From Podochytrium sp. JEL0797 (lineage: Eukaryota > Chytridiomycota > Chytridiomycetes > Chytridiales > Chytriomycetaceae), in the NCBI GenBank assembly GCA_027596195.1, contig JADGJG010000420.1:1-20591 (forward strand): DNA of 20,591 nucleotides. Direction: 5' to 3'. The notes beneath the pieces were generated by a model. That model saw only the letters and a list, made by a program, of their open reading frames with translations. It had not been told where the DNA came from and ran no database searches. Positions 1 through 10,500 of this stretch are shown here, in pieces. How positions within the stretch are numbered: the first letter of the stretch is position 1; the number at the start of each line of letters is the position of its first letter. The translations under genes were made by a program, and so were the position numbers.

Positions 1-61
1 CCCCCCCCCCCCCCCCCCCCCCCCGGGCCCCGGGGGGGGGGGGGGGGGCGGGGGGGGGGGG
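1..61. other. poly-C/poly-G contig end, probable artefact
   Basis: This stretch is a run of C followed by a run of G with almost no other base. The matching poly-G run at the other end of the window and the one near 2.65-2.72 kb suggest sequencing or assembly artefacts, such as two-colour-chemistry poly-G, rather than biological sequence. The adjoining CHMP7 gene is cut here, so nothing should be inferred from its missing end. Confidence 0.8.
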
Positions 62-1460
62 GTCACGAAAATCCGGGGCTCGTAAAACAGTTTTACCTCT
101 GAATCCGTTTCGGCTTGTTGGACTTTGGCCAGAATCGATTCGAGGGTGTGCAATGACGACACGCGTTTTTCCAACACCTGGACAACACTGGCTTTTTGTT
201 TCAGGTATGCCAACGCGCGTGGTTTTTGGCCGAGGCGGAGGGCCGTGGTGGCTTCAAGTTTGAGTCTAGTAGATTTGAAGGTTTGCTTATTGAGTGAGTA
301 CAACGTGTAAATCTTTCAGGCAATCACGTAAATCCGCACGAAGGTTTTGCACCACAACAAAAAAGCAACTCAACTCTTCCGTCTTGACATCCAGCTCCTT
401 CACCTGTGCACGAATCGACTCCATCGTCGCCATCATCTCAAACAACCCTCGATCCGTCTCTGAAATCGCGCGTTTCGAGTTCTCCGAACCCGGATTTCCC
501 ACCAAGAATTTGATCATCTTAGAGGTTCCCCCAGTTAGCAAAACCAGACCCCCTTCCACCAAAAAAGAAATACACAAACCTTGGGTTGTCGATCCCCATC
601 AAATTCAACCACAGCCCTTCGACTCCTCACAAGACAACACGCCACCACTCTCAAATCGAGATCCGTCATACGTTTATGAGGAACCGCCGCCGCCACGACG
701 GCGCGCGGGGAATGCAGGTAATCTGTCGAATAACACGCATGCGCTTGAACGTGATTGCACAGCGTGGTTGCCAGATCCTTATTATCTCGTGTCAGCGTAT
801 TTTGCGCAAAGGACGCATTAGGATAGAACGCGGTTATGTACCTCCACGATAGGAATTAAGACCACAGGATCATCCGTCAACTTCGTTGCAACGGCAGTGG
901 TATTCGACGCAGGCGTAAACACAAACGACCACCCCCACCGCACGGCATCACCCACAAGTCCTTGAACGGACCAATCATTTGATGGATTCAAATTCCTCGG
1001 GTCCGTGTATTCGAGAATCGGAGAGACACTTCCGGCGGTTTGCATTTCGGACTATTTTCGGTGTGGTGGTTTTCAGCGTTTTGGGGCCGTGTTAGAACAG
1101 TGGGGTGTGTACCAAGACAGTCGGGAAGCCGAGCGGGGTGAGTCCGTTCCGTTGGAATTGGGCGGGGAGCGACGAGGGGGTGATCAGAAGGAGGTGCGGG
1201 GCAGCCAGGTGGCCTATTAAAAGGGTGTAAGAGAAGAAGTAATCCAATAGACAACTACCTTCGCGGGCAGCCAATAGGATCGCCTCGGACCAGAAGCGCA
1301 GACGGGACTAGGGCGGGTTATTAGCAACCTGGCGATCGAACGGGATGCTCACGTTGTACGAATGCTCGTTCACAGTGCGCGCAGGAAACTGCGAAAACAG
1401 GGCGCGCATCCGGTCATCGTTGGTCCAGTTGGGAACAGAAGACGAGAGAAACTGTTGCAT
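62..1460 (-). CDS. CHMP7: CHMP7/Chm7-like ESCRT-III protein, 3' truncated by window edge
   Basis: ESCRT-III family protein. CHMP7/Chm7 acts at the nuclear envelope and ER, where LEM-domain proteins recruit it for membrane sealing (family knowledge). I read the start as ATG at 1460, giving an N-terminal MQQFLSSSVPNW-like region. Exons are 1460-1353, 1307-1259, 1213-1113, 1051-842, 777-580 and 517 to about 345-395. Introns are 1308-1352 (45 nt), 1214-1258 (45 nt), 1052-1112, 778-841 and 518-579. Joined exons give the CHMP7 winged-helix landmarks RLRFWSEAI, RNGLTPLG and DWSVQGLVGDAVRWGW, then a helical Snf7 region with LEATTALRLGQKPRALAYLK and AKVQQAETDSE. The intron between the two Snf7 exons (about 300-395) has no unambiguous donor. 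A likely further donor lies just after TDSE, near the edge. The last third of the protein is off the window. Intron 4 ends in AAG, which is less usual. Confidence 0.8.
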
Positions 1461-1798
1461 TTTGTATTCGAACTTTTCTTCGAAAACAAATGCTCCAACT
1501 CGTCCTCTTTCTCCTCGTCCTCTTCTTCGCCTTCAAAACGAAACCATCCCTCGATTCCCTGCGAACTCACCTAAGGCTCCTTCAAAAGCAATCCGCCACC
1601 ACCACTCCAAGCACCCCCCGCCTTCTCTCGCAATTCACGTCCTTCCTGACCTCAGTCACTTCCGCTCCCATCCCATTCCACACCAAAGACCTCCTGGTAT
1701 GCATCACGGCCCGAACCGCCGACGGCCGTGGGTTTCTCGGAATCGCGAATAGCTGGATCCTGCTTCCAACTGGGATTGTGGATCCGCTGTTTGCGAAC
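1461..1798 (+). other. divergent CHMP7/SEC17 intergenic region with a coding-like open stretch
   Basis: This lies between the divergent CHMP7 and SEC17 starts. From ATG at 1490 an open frame runs without stop into the SEC17 start at 1799, with C-rich third codon positions. It begins with a hydrophobic segment (about residues 2-15), and later residues read KDLLVCITARTADGRGF. It could be an N-terminal extension of SEC17, a separate small membrane protein whose splice or stop I cannot see, or a fortuitously open promoter/5' UTR. I do not recognise the family. Alpha-SNAPs normally lack such a leader, so I prefer the 1799 start for SEC17. Confidence 0.4.
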
Positions 1799-2745
1799 AT
1801 GCAGGATGAGGATGAAGAATCTGCCTCGGGGGGTGCCGGGAGTATAGATGCAGAGGTCGAGATGCTCGTTTCGCAGGCGGTCAAGAAGAAGGGGATGCGA
1901 GATTACAGCGAATCTGGGCGATTGTTTCTCCGCGCCGCAAAAGTCGGAGACGGTTCCGGGAAGGCAGAGTCAATGCAAGCAGCAGGAAATTACGTCGAAG
2001 CCGCCAAAGTAACAATCTTTTGTTTCGAGAGAATATTCCCCATTTTGACCCCTTTCCCGAAAAGTGCTTCGCGGTCCTCAAACAAACCGACGCGTCCATC
2101 TCTGCCAACCTCTCCGCCGCTCGGATATACCACCACCACTCAGACACAACCTGGTCCCGCGCTGCCGCCCTTTACGAAAAGATCGCCGCGTCCGAAAAGG
2201 AACGCCACAACCTCCCCTCCGCACTCACATACCTCGACGAATCACTCGCACTCTACCGCAACGCTGGAGACCCCAGAGCTGTACATATCGATATGGACCG
2301 CGCTGCCATACTCTGCCTCCTCGACCGATTCAACGAATCCGCCGAAATATACGACCGCCTCGCATCCCATTGCGTCACGATCCCCACACTCCAATTCAAC
2401 CTCCGCGCATTCCTCACATCCGCCCTGTTTTGCGACCTCGCGTTGCAGAATCAGCAAGGCATCAAAGAAAGGTTGCAGCGGTATGCGGAGACGTATCCGT
2501 CGTTTGCGGATGTGGAACCCGTGTGGAGGATGCTCGTGCATGCGTGGGACTGTGGGGATTTGGAGGTGTTTGAGAGTGTGGAGGGGCGGTTTTGGGCGTC
2601 GGTGGGTGGGTCCGGGAGGAAGGGGGGCTGGGTGGTCTGGGGGGGTTTTGGGTGTTTTTGTGGGGGGGGGGGGGGGGTTTTGGGGGTGGGGGGGGGGGGC
2701 CGGGGGGGTGGGGGGGGGGGTAGGAGAAGGCGGTCGCGAGAGTGA
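1799..2745 (+). CDS. SEC17: alpha-SNAP (Sec17) SNARE-disassembly adaptor, 3' end garbled
   Basis: Alpha-SNAP is a cytosolic TPR-like helical adaptor that binds SNARE bundles and recruits the NSF/Sec18 ATPase for their disassembly after membrane fusion. Two exons, 1799-2008 and 2065-2745, flank a 56-nt GT-AG intron at 2009-2064 (phase 0). The joined product would be 296 aa, close to the usual 290-300. Recognisable pieces are ESGRLFLRAAKV and AGNYVEAAK, then AAALYEKIAASEKE, ALTYLDESLALYRNAGD and, near the end, YAETYPSFADVEPVWRML followed by a D/E-rich SNAP helix. Homology is convincing to about 2590. After that the frame turns into Gly/Trp-rich sequence inside a poly-G region, so the true C-terminus, including the leucine needed for NSF stimulation in this family, is not represented. 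The alpha rather than gamma type is favoured by the C-terminal YPSF helix. The start may lie further upstream at 1490. Confidence 0.8.
2590..2735. other. G-rich low-complexity stretch, suspected misassembly
   Basis: The plus strand is mostly G with scattered T/A, including uninterrupted G runs at about 2662-2678 and 2688-2720. It begins exactly where SEC17 homology stops and resembles the homopolymer at both window ends. A real G-rich insertion cannot be excluded, but poly-G read tails built into the consensus are more likely. Linkage of SEC17 to the megasynthase gene across this point is therefore less certain than elsewhere. Confidence 0.65.
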
Positions 2746-2962
2746 AGGGTGAGTGTTTGATTGTTCTTTTTTATAGATTTTGCATGCAGGCTAATCTGTT
2801 TCGACAGAGTCCTTGGATTCGCTGTGCTAACAGTTTTTAATCCCATTTTAAGACTTTTTTCTGACACGAGCTCAGCAACATAATAAAATTGATATAATCT
2901 ATTAACAGCAAGAAAAAGAACTGAAAAAAGAATGAACAAAAAGAATAGAAAAAGAAACACGA
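2746..2962. other. convergent 3' intergenic region
   Basis: AT-rich spacer between the convergent SEC17 and megasynthase genes, presumably both 3' UTRs. I see no gene, clear repeat or convincing AATAAA signal here. Confidence 0.6.
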
Positions 2963-4599
2963 TCACGCAAACAAGGCCGAACGCAGCAGCCCACGCATAA
3001 TGGTCTGCTTCGGGCTTCTCGGCATCGCAAAGTCACTCCCCAACAACACCAAATCCGACTCCTTCAACTGAAGCTCAGGAGCACACCTGTGCATCGTCGG
3101 CGAAATCTTCTTCAACACATCCACCGCCGCCGGCACATTCACCGTCGCAAACTGCAGCACAAGACGCGGAACTCCCGCCAAATCACTCATCAAACAAGCC
3201 GCCACAACCTCCTCAAACTCAACCACAAGCGACTCCTCCAACATCCTCGGAGCCACCGCGAACCCAATACTCAACATCACCGCATCATCTCCCCTCGAAA
3301 CGAACCGAAACTCCTCAAACTCCGACCCCTCCCCCAACCTCACAACCCTCCTCTCAAAAATATCCCCCGTATGGAATACGTCCCCATTCGCCAAAAGATC
3401 CCTCGGCACCAACCCCACACAACTCTCCCCAGACCGCGCCGAAACCACATACCTCGTAATCGCCGGCCCCTTCACAGTCAACAACCCAAATTCACCCGCC
3501 CACCCCTCCAAAGGTTCAAGCGCGACCCCGAATCCAGGCATGGGCGCCATCCACCCTTCCTCATCTCTCACCCCTCCTCCACTTTCCAAACTCTTTGGAA
3601 TACACGTCAAAATACTCCCCGCAGCCTCCGTGGCACCCATCGCTTCCATCACACGGACCCCGTTCGCAACGAGGTACTGCCGCGTAGCCGAGTTCAAAGG
3701 AGCCCCACCAGCAATCAAAGCCTTCATCCCCCTCAACGCCTCAATCCCATCCATATTCCCCTTAAACTTTGCAACCCAACTATCCAACAACCAAGGAACA
3801 GTATACATCAACGACGGCCTCACCTGCTGCATATCCTGCAACAAAAACTCTGGCGTCGCGGGATGATCCCGAGAGGGTCTCACACACAACGTCATTCCGG
3901 AACACAGTCCGTTGTTGATGAAATCCACAATCAATCCCATGACGTGTGAGAAGGGGAGCCAGGCAAGGACGCGGTCTTGCGCGGTGGGGGTTTGCCACAA
4001 CGTGTCACGCGTTTTGCAGTTTTCGAGAACCTGGTTGTGCGTGAGTCGCGCGGCTTTGATGGAAGTTCCATCGACAGAGGACGACGAGAACAAGAAGCAG
4101 AGCGGGGTTTCGCGGGTAACTGGCAAAGAAACGACAGCCGGTTTGGCGTCATTCGACCTAAGGATGTCTTCCGTGATCATGAGCATGGGCGACGCGAGGG
4201 TTCCCGAAACGGTTGTAGCTGCCACAATATCGCGTTCATCAAACGCGATAAGAGCGGAGATCGTAACAGCTTGAGCTTGTCGAATGAGCAACGGGAGTGC
4301 CGTACGTGGGCTCAGCATGGCGGTTGTCCAACCCAACTTCCAAACCGCAGCAGTGACGACCATAGCCTCAGGGGATGTTCCGGAGAGAATGGCAACGACG
4401 GGTGGATTCGCTGAGTCGATGGCAATGTCTTTGAAAGCGTTGGCAATGATGTGGGTAGCAGAGTCGCAGAGCTTGTTGAACTTTTCAAACGAGAGAACGT
4501 CTGATGGAGACGCGGAGAGTTGAATGAAAGGCGCGGATGGTCGGACAGAGACGTGGTGAGCGAGCATATCGGTCACGGTGTGGATATCGTTTCGCATCA
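2963..4599 (-). other. domain: C-terminal adenylate-forming (acyl-activating) domain
   Basis: ANL-superfamily domain, residues 3201-3745. Motifs: GATEAAG (Thr3524-Glu3525), HTGD (3610-3613), [16 protein letters not shown], and a C-terminal PRSPKQT with Lys3731 as the likely catalytic lysine. The P-loop is unusual: [18 protein letters not shown] replaces the common SSGTTGxPKG pattern, although KAARLTH fits. The PRSPK-type ending resembles the NRPS-like/CAR branch. The likely job is to activate the aryl acid made by the lyase and load it onto the adjacent ACP (inference). The odd P-loop leaves some doubt about activity. Confidence 0.8.
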
Positions 4600-7500
4600 C
4601 TGTTGCATTTGGTTGGTTAATATGAGGTAGGGGCTTCAGCAATCGCATTTACTCACTCAGTTCGTCAATGTCGCCTCGAACAGAAGACGCCTCGTCGGCA
4701 ATCGGGTCGGAAGAAAGCACCTCAGAGTCGGCAAGCGCTTCAGCTAACCCATTTTTCGCGTTAGAATCGCATTCGCAAAAAAAGGAGAATAAAATGTAAA
4801 TACCTTCTTCGGCAGCAGCCTCCTGATTCTCAACAGCAGTCATGATCCGCTCAAACACTTGGTCAGCCAGCGAATCGGGAGTCAATTGGAACAGGTCCAG
4901 AAGCGGCACATTGACTCCAAACTTTTCCTCCACACTCTGCTGCAACGACACGGACGTGATCGAATCCACACCAAGGTCCGAGAAACTCGCACCCCCATCC
5001 GGACCCTCATCGAAACCCATCGAAACCATCATCGTCTCCGCAATGAACGCCAAAACCTCGTCCTTGTTCACAGCAGCGACCACGACAGCCTTTGGCGCAA
5101 CCTCGAGCGACTTGAAAAACGTTCCCAGCGGCGCGGCAACAATCAAGGGAGGGAAACCCAACGGATTTTGCAGAACCGACGCAAGGATATCAACCGTATC
5201 GTCCTTGCTGATGGTCACTCCTCCATTCGTGTGCGAGTCGGCTGCGTCATTGGCCATTCCGACTCCATCCACGAGTCCAAGTTGTGCAGACCGCACGCAG
5301 AGGTTCGCCCGCGTGTTCGAGTATTCCAATGCCAATCCATCCATCACCGTGTTGGCCATGACATACCCCGTCTGTCCAAACGACCCAATCGCCGCAGCAA
5401 CCGAAGAAGTAAACACAACCGTGCACGGTTTGTCCTCAGGAACCCCATACAAAATCGCCAGCGCACCCTCAACCTTGGGCCTCCCCACCTTCTTGAGAAC
5501 CGCATCCGTCACGTTTCCGAATAGCCCATTCTCCAACACACCCGCCGAATGCACGATCCCATCGAACCGCCCCAACTTAAGTGCCGCCGAAACCGCGACG
5601 GCATCACTCACATCCAATTGAATATACTGCACGCGATCGCTCGCAATCTCGTTCAACGCGTTCTGCACAGACTCGTCAGATCCTCCTCTCCGTCCCGCGA
5701 GAGTCACACTATGACCCTGCGAAACGAAATGCATCGCAAGAGCCATGGCCAAACCGCCAACACCTCCTGTGATGAGAATTGACATGGAACTCTCACTCTT
5801 TTGGCTTCGTGGAGCATCGCGAATGGACTGGTACGTCTGCCTCTCGAGTCTCGAACCAAACAAGGTGTAAGATCCCGATTCGTAGTCTTGCGGGTGCTTC
5901 AAGATGGAAACCGCTTGTTGGAGAGACGAGGAGAGGTTTGACGAGTCCAAGTAGAGCACCTTGGCGGACATGCGAAGTTCGACGCGGATGTTGAGCATCA
6001 ATCCCGTGAGCGATGAGTCTCTGGACACAGCACCGTTGGCAGTCATAAGACCCGGGGTGATGATGACGGCGGAGATGGAATCGATGGTTTTGACGCGTCT
6101 GGAGTTGACCTCGTTCCACACCTTCATGAAGAGAGGGTACCCGCCGTGTTTCCACCATTCGGAACCAGTCGAAACGTCGAGAGTGGAAACCATGGTTCCG
6201 CAGAAGACGATTTGAAGAGACGAGGCGCCAGCTGATTTGTTGAAAAAAGTTTGAGATTTTGCCCGGAACAACCCAAAAAACACAAATTTCTCACCTTCAC
6301 TCCACTCCGCCCACGGAATCGAATCAATCACATCCGCCACGTTCTCCATCGCACCGATCACGCGTGAGAACGCGTTGCTCGACGAAAACGCAGCAACAGC
6401 ATCCACATTGTCACCAACAAGCAACCAAACCGTCTGCATCTCCTTAACCTCCTCGATCTCCACCACACCCCACTTATTCACCCACACAAGCGAAGAATCC
6501 GCCTCTCCCGTCACAGAAGCCACCGGCCCGGGTAGCTGAACAACCAACGACCCAACCACCATCACGCAAACCCCCGTGACAGCGTCGTAAATACTCAAAT
6601 GGTTCCCATTCAACCGGTTTGTTGCGTCCCCAACAATCTCCACCTTGCGACGGAAACACCACACGGATCTCGGGAACTCTCCACCCCTCACAGCATCCGA
6701 GACCCAAACATTGTCGACTCGCACGGGGAGCGAACCGTCCGAAGAAACCACGGCCATCATGTGGAAACACGCGTCCAAAAGGGCAGGGTGGACAATCCAG
6801 GATCCAGAAACAGCAGCCGGGAGCTCGACACGCGCCAAAGCCGTTTCGTCGTCAAACACGCGGAGTGACACCACGTTTTGGAAAGTGGGACCATACTCGA
6901 TCGCGCCCTCGCCAGCCTCGTACCAAGAAACGGGGTCCAAGGCGGAACCCGTGGACAACAGTCTGGAAAGCTGGGTGTTGATGTTTGCAAACGCCGGAGA
7001 CACGGTTGCGTCAAGAGAGAAAGCACCCGAGCAGTGCACGGCATCGCCAACCGAAATCGTGAACGTGTTTCCGAAAGCAGCAGGAACAACGACAAACTCG
7101 TATCCCATGTCTTGTTGAATCATGGCGGGACGCAAGAAGGAGAGGGAGGTTACAACGGCGGACTTTGGCAACGCCTCCAACGACATGTTCACCAACGCGG
7201 CACCGGGAAGGATGATTTTCCCGTTTCGGAGCTTGTGGTCAACCATCCATGCGTTGTCTTCAAAGACGAGCGACCTAATGAGCGGTTGAATCACATCCGA
7301 CATGCCGGTGAACGAGACAGGAATCACATGCTTTGGTTGAACGAGCGCATTGAGGTCTTCTCCCTCAACCAATGGCATGGGCACCGCATGTCTGTCGAAG
7401 ACGTAAGTCGGCAACGACACAGAGCCGTGGGAGATCGATTTGGTCATATCGTCGAAACCCACAAAACGCGTCGTCGTCGAATACGGGTACAACGCAGCAA

Positions 7501-10500
7501 ACAGCTCTTCAACCGAGGACATGGTCGAAACGTTCACAGCCAGACAGTCGGACGATGTGATCGATTCGACACCAGCAAAGTAGGAGTCGCTTCCAGCAAC
7601 AAGCACCAAGCAGTTTTGGAAATTCGAGACCAAAGAAGCATCTCCGGGAGCAACCACGATGGTATTCGAGAGGCCAAGGGATGTCAAAATGGCGCCAACG
7701 CACTCAGTCACATCGGCGGAGGAAAGACCCTCCACTTCTTGCAGGCGGCACTTGCCACGGAAGTCGTCAAGGGCAACGGCCGTCTCAGAAGCGACGACAA
7801 CAGTCTCAATTGAAGCGGATAGTGACACTTTTTGGAAATCAACGTGTTGGAGACGCGAGCTCAACTCGGAAGCAGAGCGACCGTACACGGCAACCTAATA
7901 AAAAACCGCGTCAACAAAAGGTGTCCGATCGCCTCAACGAAATTCAAACACGAATTACCTTGAACTCAAGTCCAACACGCGCTAATCTCGACTTTTGGCA
8001 GAATGCCGCCACGTTCGACGTTCTCAGAACCGCAGCCGAATAGCTGATGCACATGGCGACCAATGACGTGACAGAGTCTGCAGAAACGACCAACAGATAC
8101 ATCGATGGCTGCTTCGACACAGCAACCGATGAATCGCCTTCAGTGAGGATCATGGTGGATACGGCTCTGTTGCGCCCAGAAAGAACCATCGCAGCGTTTC
8201 GTGGAGTCGTTTCCGATCGACGCGCCCAAGAAGGAACGCCATCAATTTCGAAGCTCATCAAAGAGCGCTGCTGAGGAGAAAGCAAAATCCGCGAAACCGC
8301 GGGGGGGGATGCTGGAATTTGGGTGTGCTTCATCATGAGAGACGCGGCGACAAGACCAAACAGTCCTTGCAACTGGACAAAAAAACCAACCATCAGTATA
8401 CTTGTGACTGCAAGGTGGAACAAACGACGAATCCCTTACCTCATAGATTTTTCCAAATGTCATAATGGCAGTTGACGTTTGAAGCGACTCAAAGCCCATT
8501 TGTTTGTACGTCTCAGCATCTTCGGCCGATGGGACATGGGTTCCCCAGAGGAGGAGGTCGAGATCCTTTGAAGCGAGGTTGTTTTTCTCCAAGACTTGCG
8601 TCAGACCAACGGCACGGGCATTGGGCAGCGACAGAGACGCCATGGAGTGTGTTTCCCCCAAGATCGCGTGGATTTCGTCCCCGTCACGGACAGCATCCTC
8701 GTAACGCTTGAGAACAACGGAAATGGCGCCTTCTCCGATGGCTCCACCGGCCGCGGAACGGAAAGGGAGGGAGTTGCGCAGATACAGGTACGTTTCGTAC
8801 AGATTCACTGTGCTGCCGAGAGCGACGTCGATTTTGTGGGATTGGAGTGCCTCAGACGCATCTTCAAGCATCTGCAGCGCGGAGTCGCAGTATCCATTCG
8901 TTCCCGACGTAAATGCCCCTGTGAAACCGAGCTGCAAACGAGTGAAATCAGAAAATATTCGCGGTGAATACAAAAAAATAAAATATGTGATGTACCTTCT
9001 CGGCAATGCAAAACGGTTCGTCCGGAACAAACAATCCCAACGGCTGAGTCAACTGCCGGTCGCTGAGCATCTCTCTCAACATGATGTGGTTGGAGTACAA
9101 GTCGTTGGACCCTCCCGAGTTCGTGCTGAACACACCACATTTGAACGGAGCAACCTCCGAGGGAACAATGTTGGCAGACTCGACAGCCTTCAAAGTCGTC
9201 TCCAACAGAACGCGCATGCGAGGAGACGTAAGCCACGCTTCCTCCTCCGAAACTCCAAATCGCTTGTAATCCATCCGGAAGGCATCCGACACATAGTTTC
9301 CTTTGATGTTCTGACTATCGCCGTACAGGAAGCGCGGTCTATCCAGCGGAACGGAGCCCTGAACAACACTCTTGGCAGTCAACGCTCTCCAAAAGTCGTC
9401 CAACGACTCAACACCACCAGGCAATCTCAAACCAACCCCCACGACAGCAATCTTGGACTTCGCGACAGGGGCAGAAGCGACTTGCACGGGGATTTGATGA
9501 ATGGCCTCCTTGCCAGGGGCAAAGAGTCCGACTTTATCGTCCCATACAGACACGCGAGTGTACGCGTAAAGTGGCAGCGCAGTCATGGACGAGCGGGAGA
9601 GGATGTTTCCGTGAAGCTTGGACCAGTCGATATCGACACCACGAGTGTAAAGATCGGCCAACAGCGGCGAAAGCGTAGAAAGCGCGGCAAGATACTGACG
9701 GTCAGAGCCAGGGGAGGCAAGATGGCGCCTCACCAAAGAAGACATGGAACCGCTGCCAATATCAACATAAATCGCGTTCTTGAACTCGCCGTCGATGGTG
9801 GTGATCGTGGGGGCGAAAAGGACTGGCTGCGCGATGTGGTCGGCCCAGTGACTCAGCGGGATGGCAGAATTGGTTGGGAAGACCTTGCTGGTCAGGCAGG
9901 AAGCAAGAGGAATCTCAAGAGCTCCACAAGAGTACTTGCTCTTCATGGAATCCTTGAAAGACTGTGCTGCATGCGTGACGCGACGAGAGTGGAAGGCAAT
10001 AATGTTGGGAAGACGGCGGGACTGAACACCAGCAGCGGAAAGAACTGCTTCAACATTGGCGACCTCAAACTCGGAGCCGGAAATGGCGAACAGCCCGGTA
10101 CCGTTGTGGGCGGCGACGTCCACCTCGGCACCACTCTCGGCGATGGCTCTCTCGACCACGTCAAGTGACGCGAAAATGGAAGTCATGATACCGTTGCAGC
10201 TGGGTTGGAGCATTGGCTTGTGGCGTTCGTGGGTCAGCACCAGTGCCGCTTCAAGGGTAAGAGCACCCGCGATAGTGGCAGCGACGATTTCTCCGAAAGA
10301 ATGGCCGACAACGCAGCTCGGCTTGATCCCGACTTGCATCAAGCTCTTGGCGATGGAGTATTGGAGGATCAGGAGAACGGTTTGTTCATATTCACCACGA
10401 ACTTCCGTCGCGCCGCTGAAAACTGGGTCAAGGATCGAAACGGGAAGGCCAACTTCGGTCAAAGCATCCGTGCATTCCTGTTTTTAAACAGCTAGTTAGA

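Noticed and set aside
2451..2966. Proline-rich minus-strand open frame of about 170 codons
   Set aside because: It is the reverse of the G-rich stretch and the SEC17 coding sequence, with no domain.
2963..4648. Adenylation domain as a separate gene starting at ATG 4648, directly after the PKS stop
   Set aside because: A strong GTGAGT donor and CAACAG acceptor (4600-4656) splice the two in frame and remove both the TAA and that ATG, and every other exon joint of the gene behaves the same way. Kept only as an intron-retention alternative.
4744..4803. In-frame insertion ([10 protein letters not shown]) after the ACP
   Set aside because: It is a 60-nt intron with GTATTT donor, TTCTAAC branch-like site and TTAG end; removing it keeps the frame. 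The 63-nt stretch 6232-6294 was treated the same way.
8708..10168. Long plus-strand open frame of 486 codons opposite the PKS
   Set aside because: It is antisense to well-supported AT and KS2 coding exons and shows an Arg/Asn/His-rich composition without recognisable domains.
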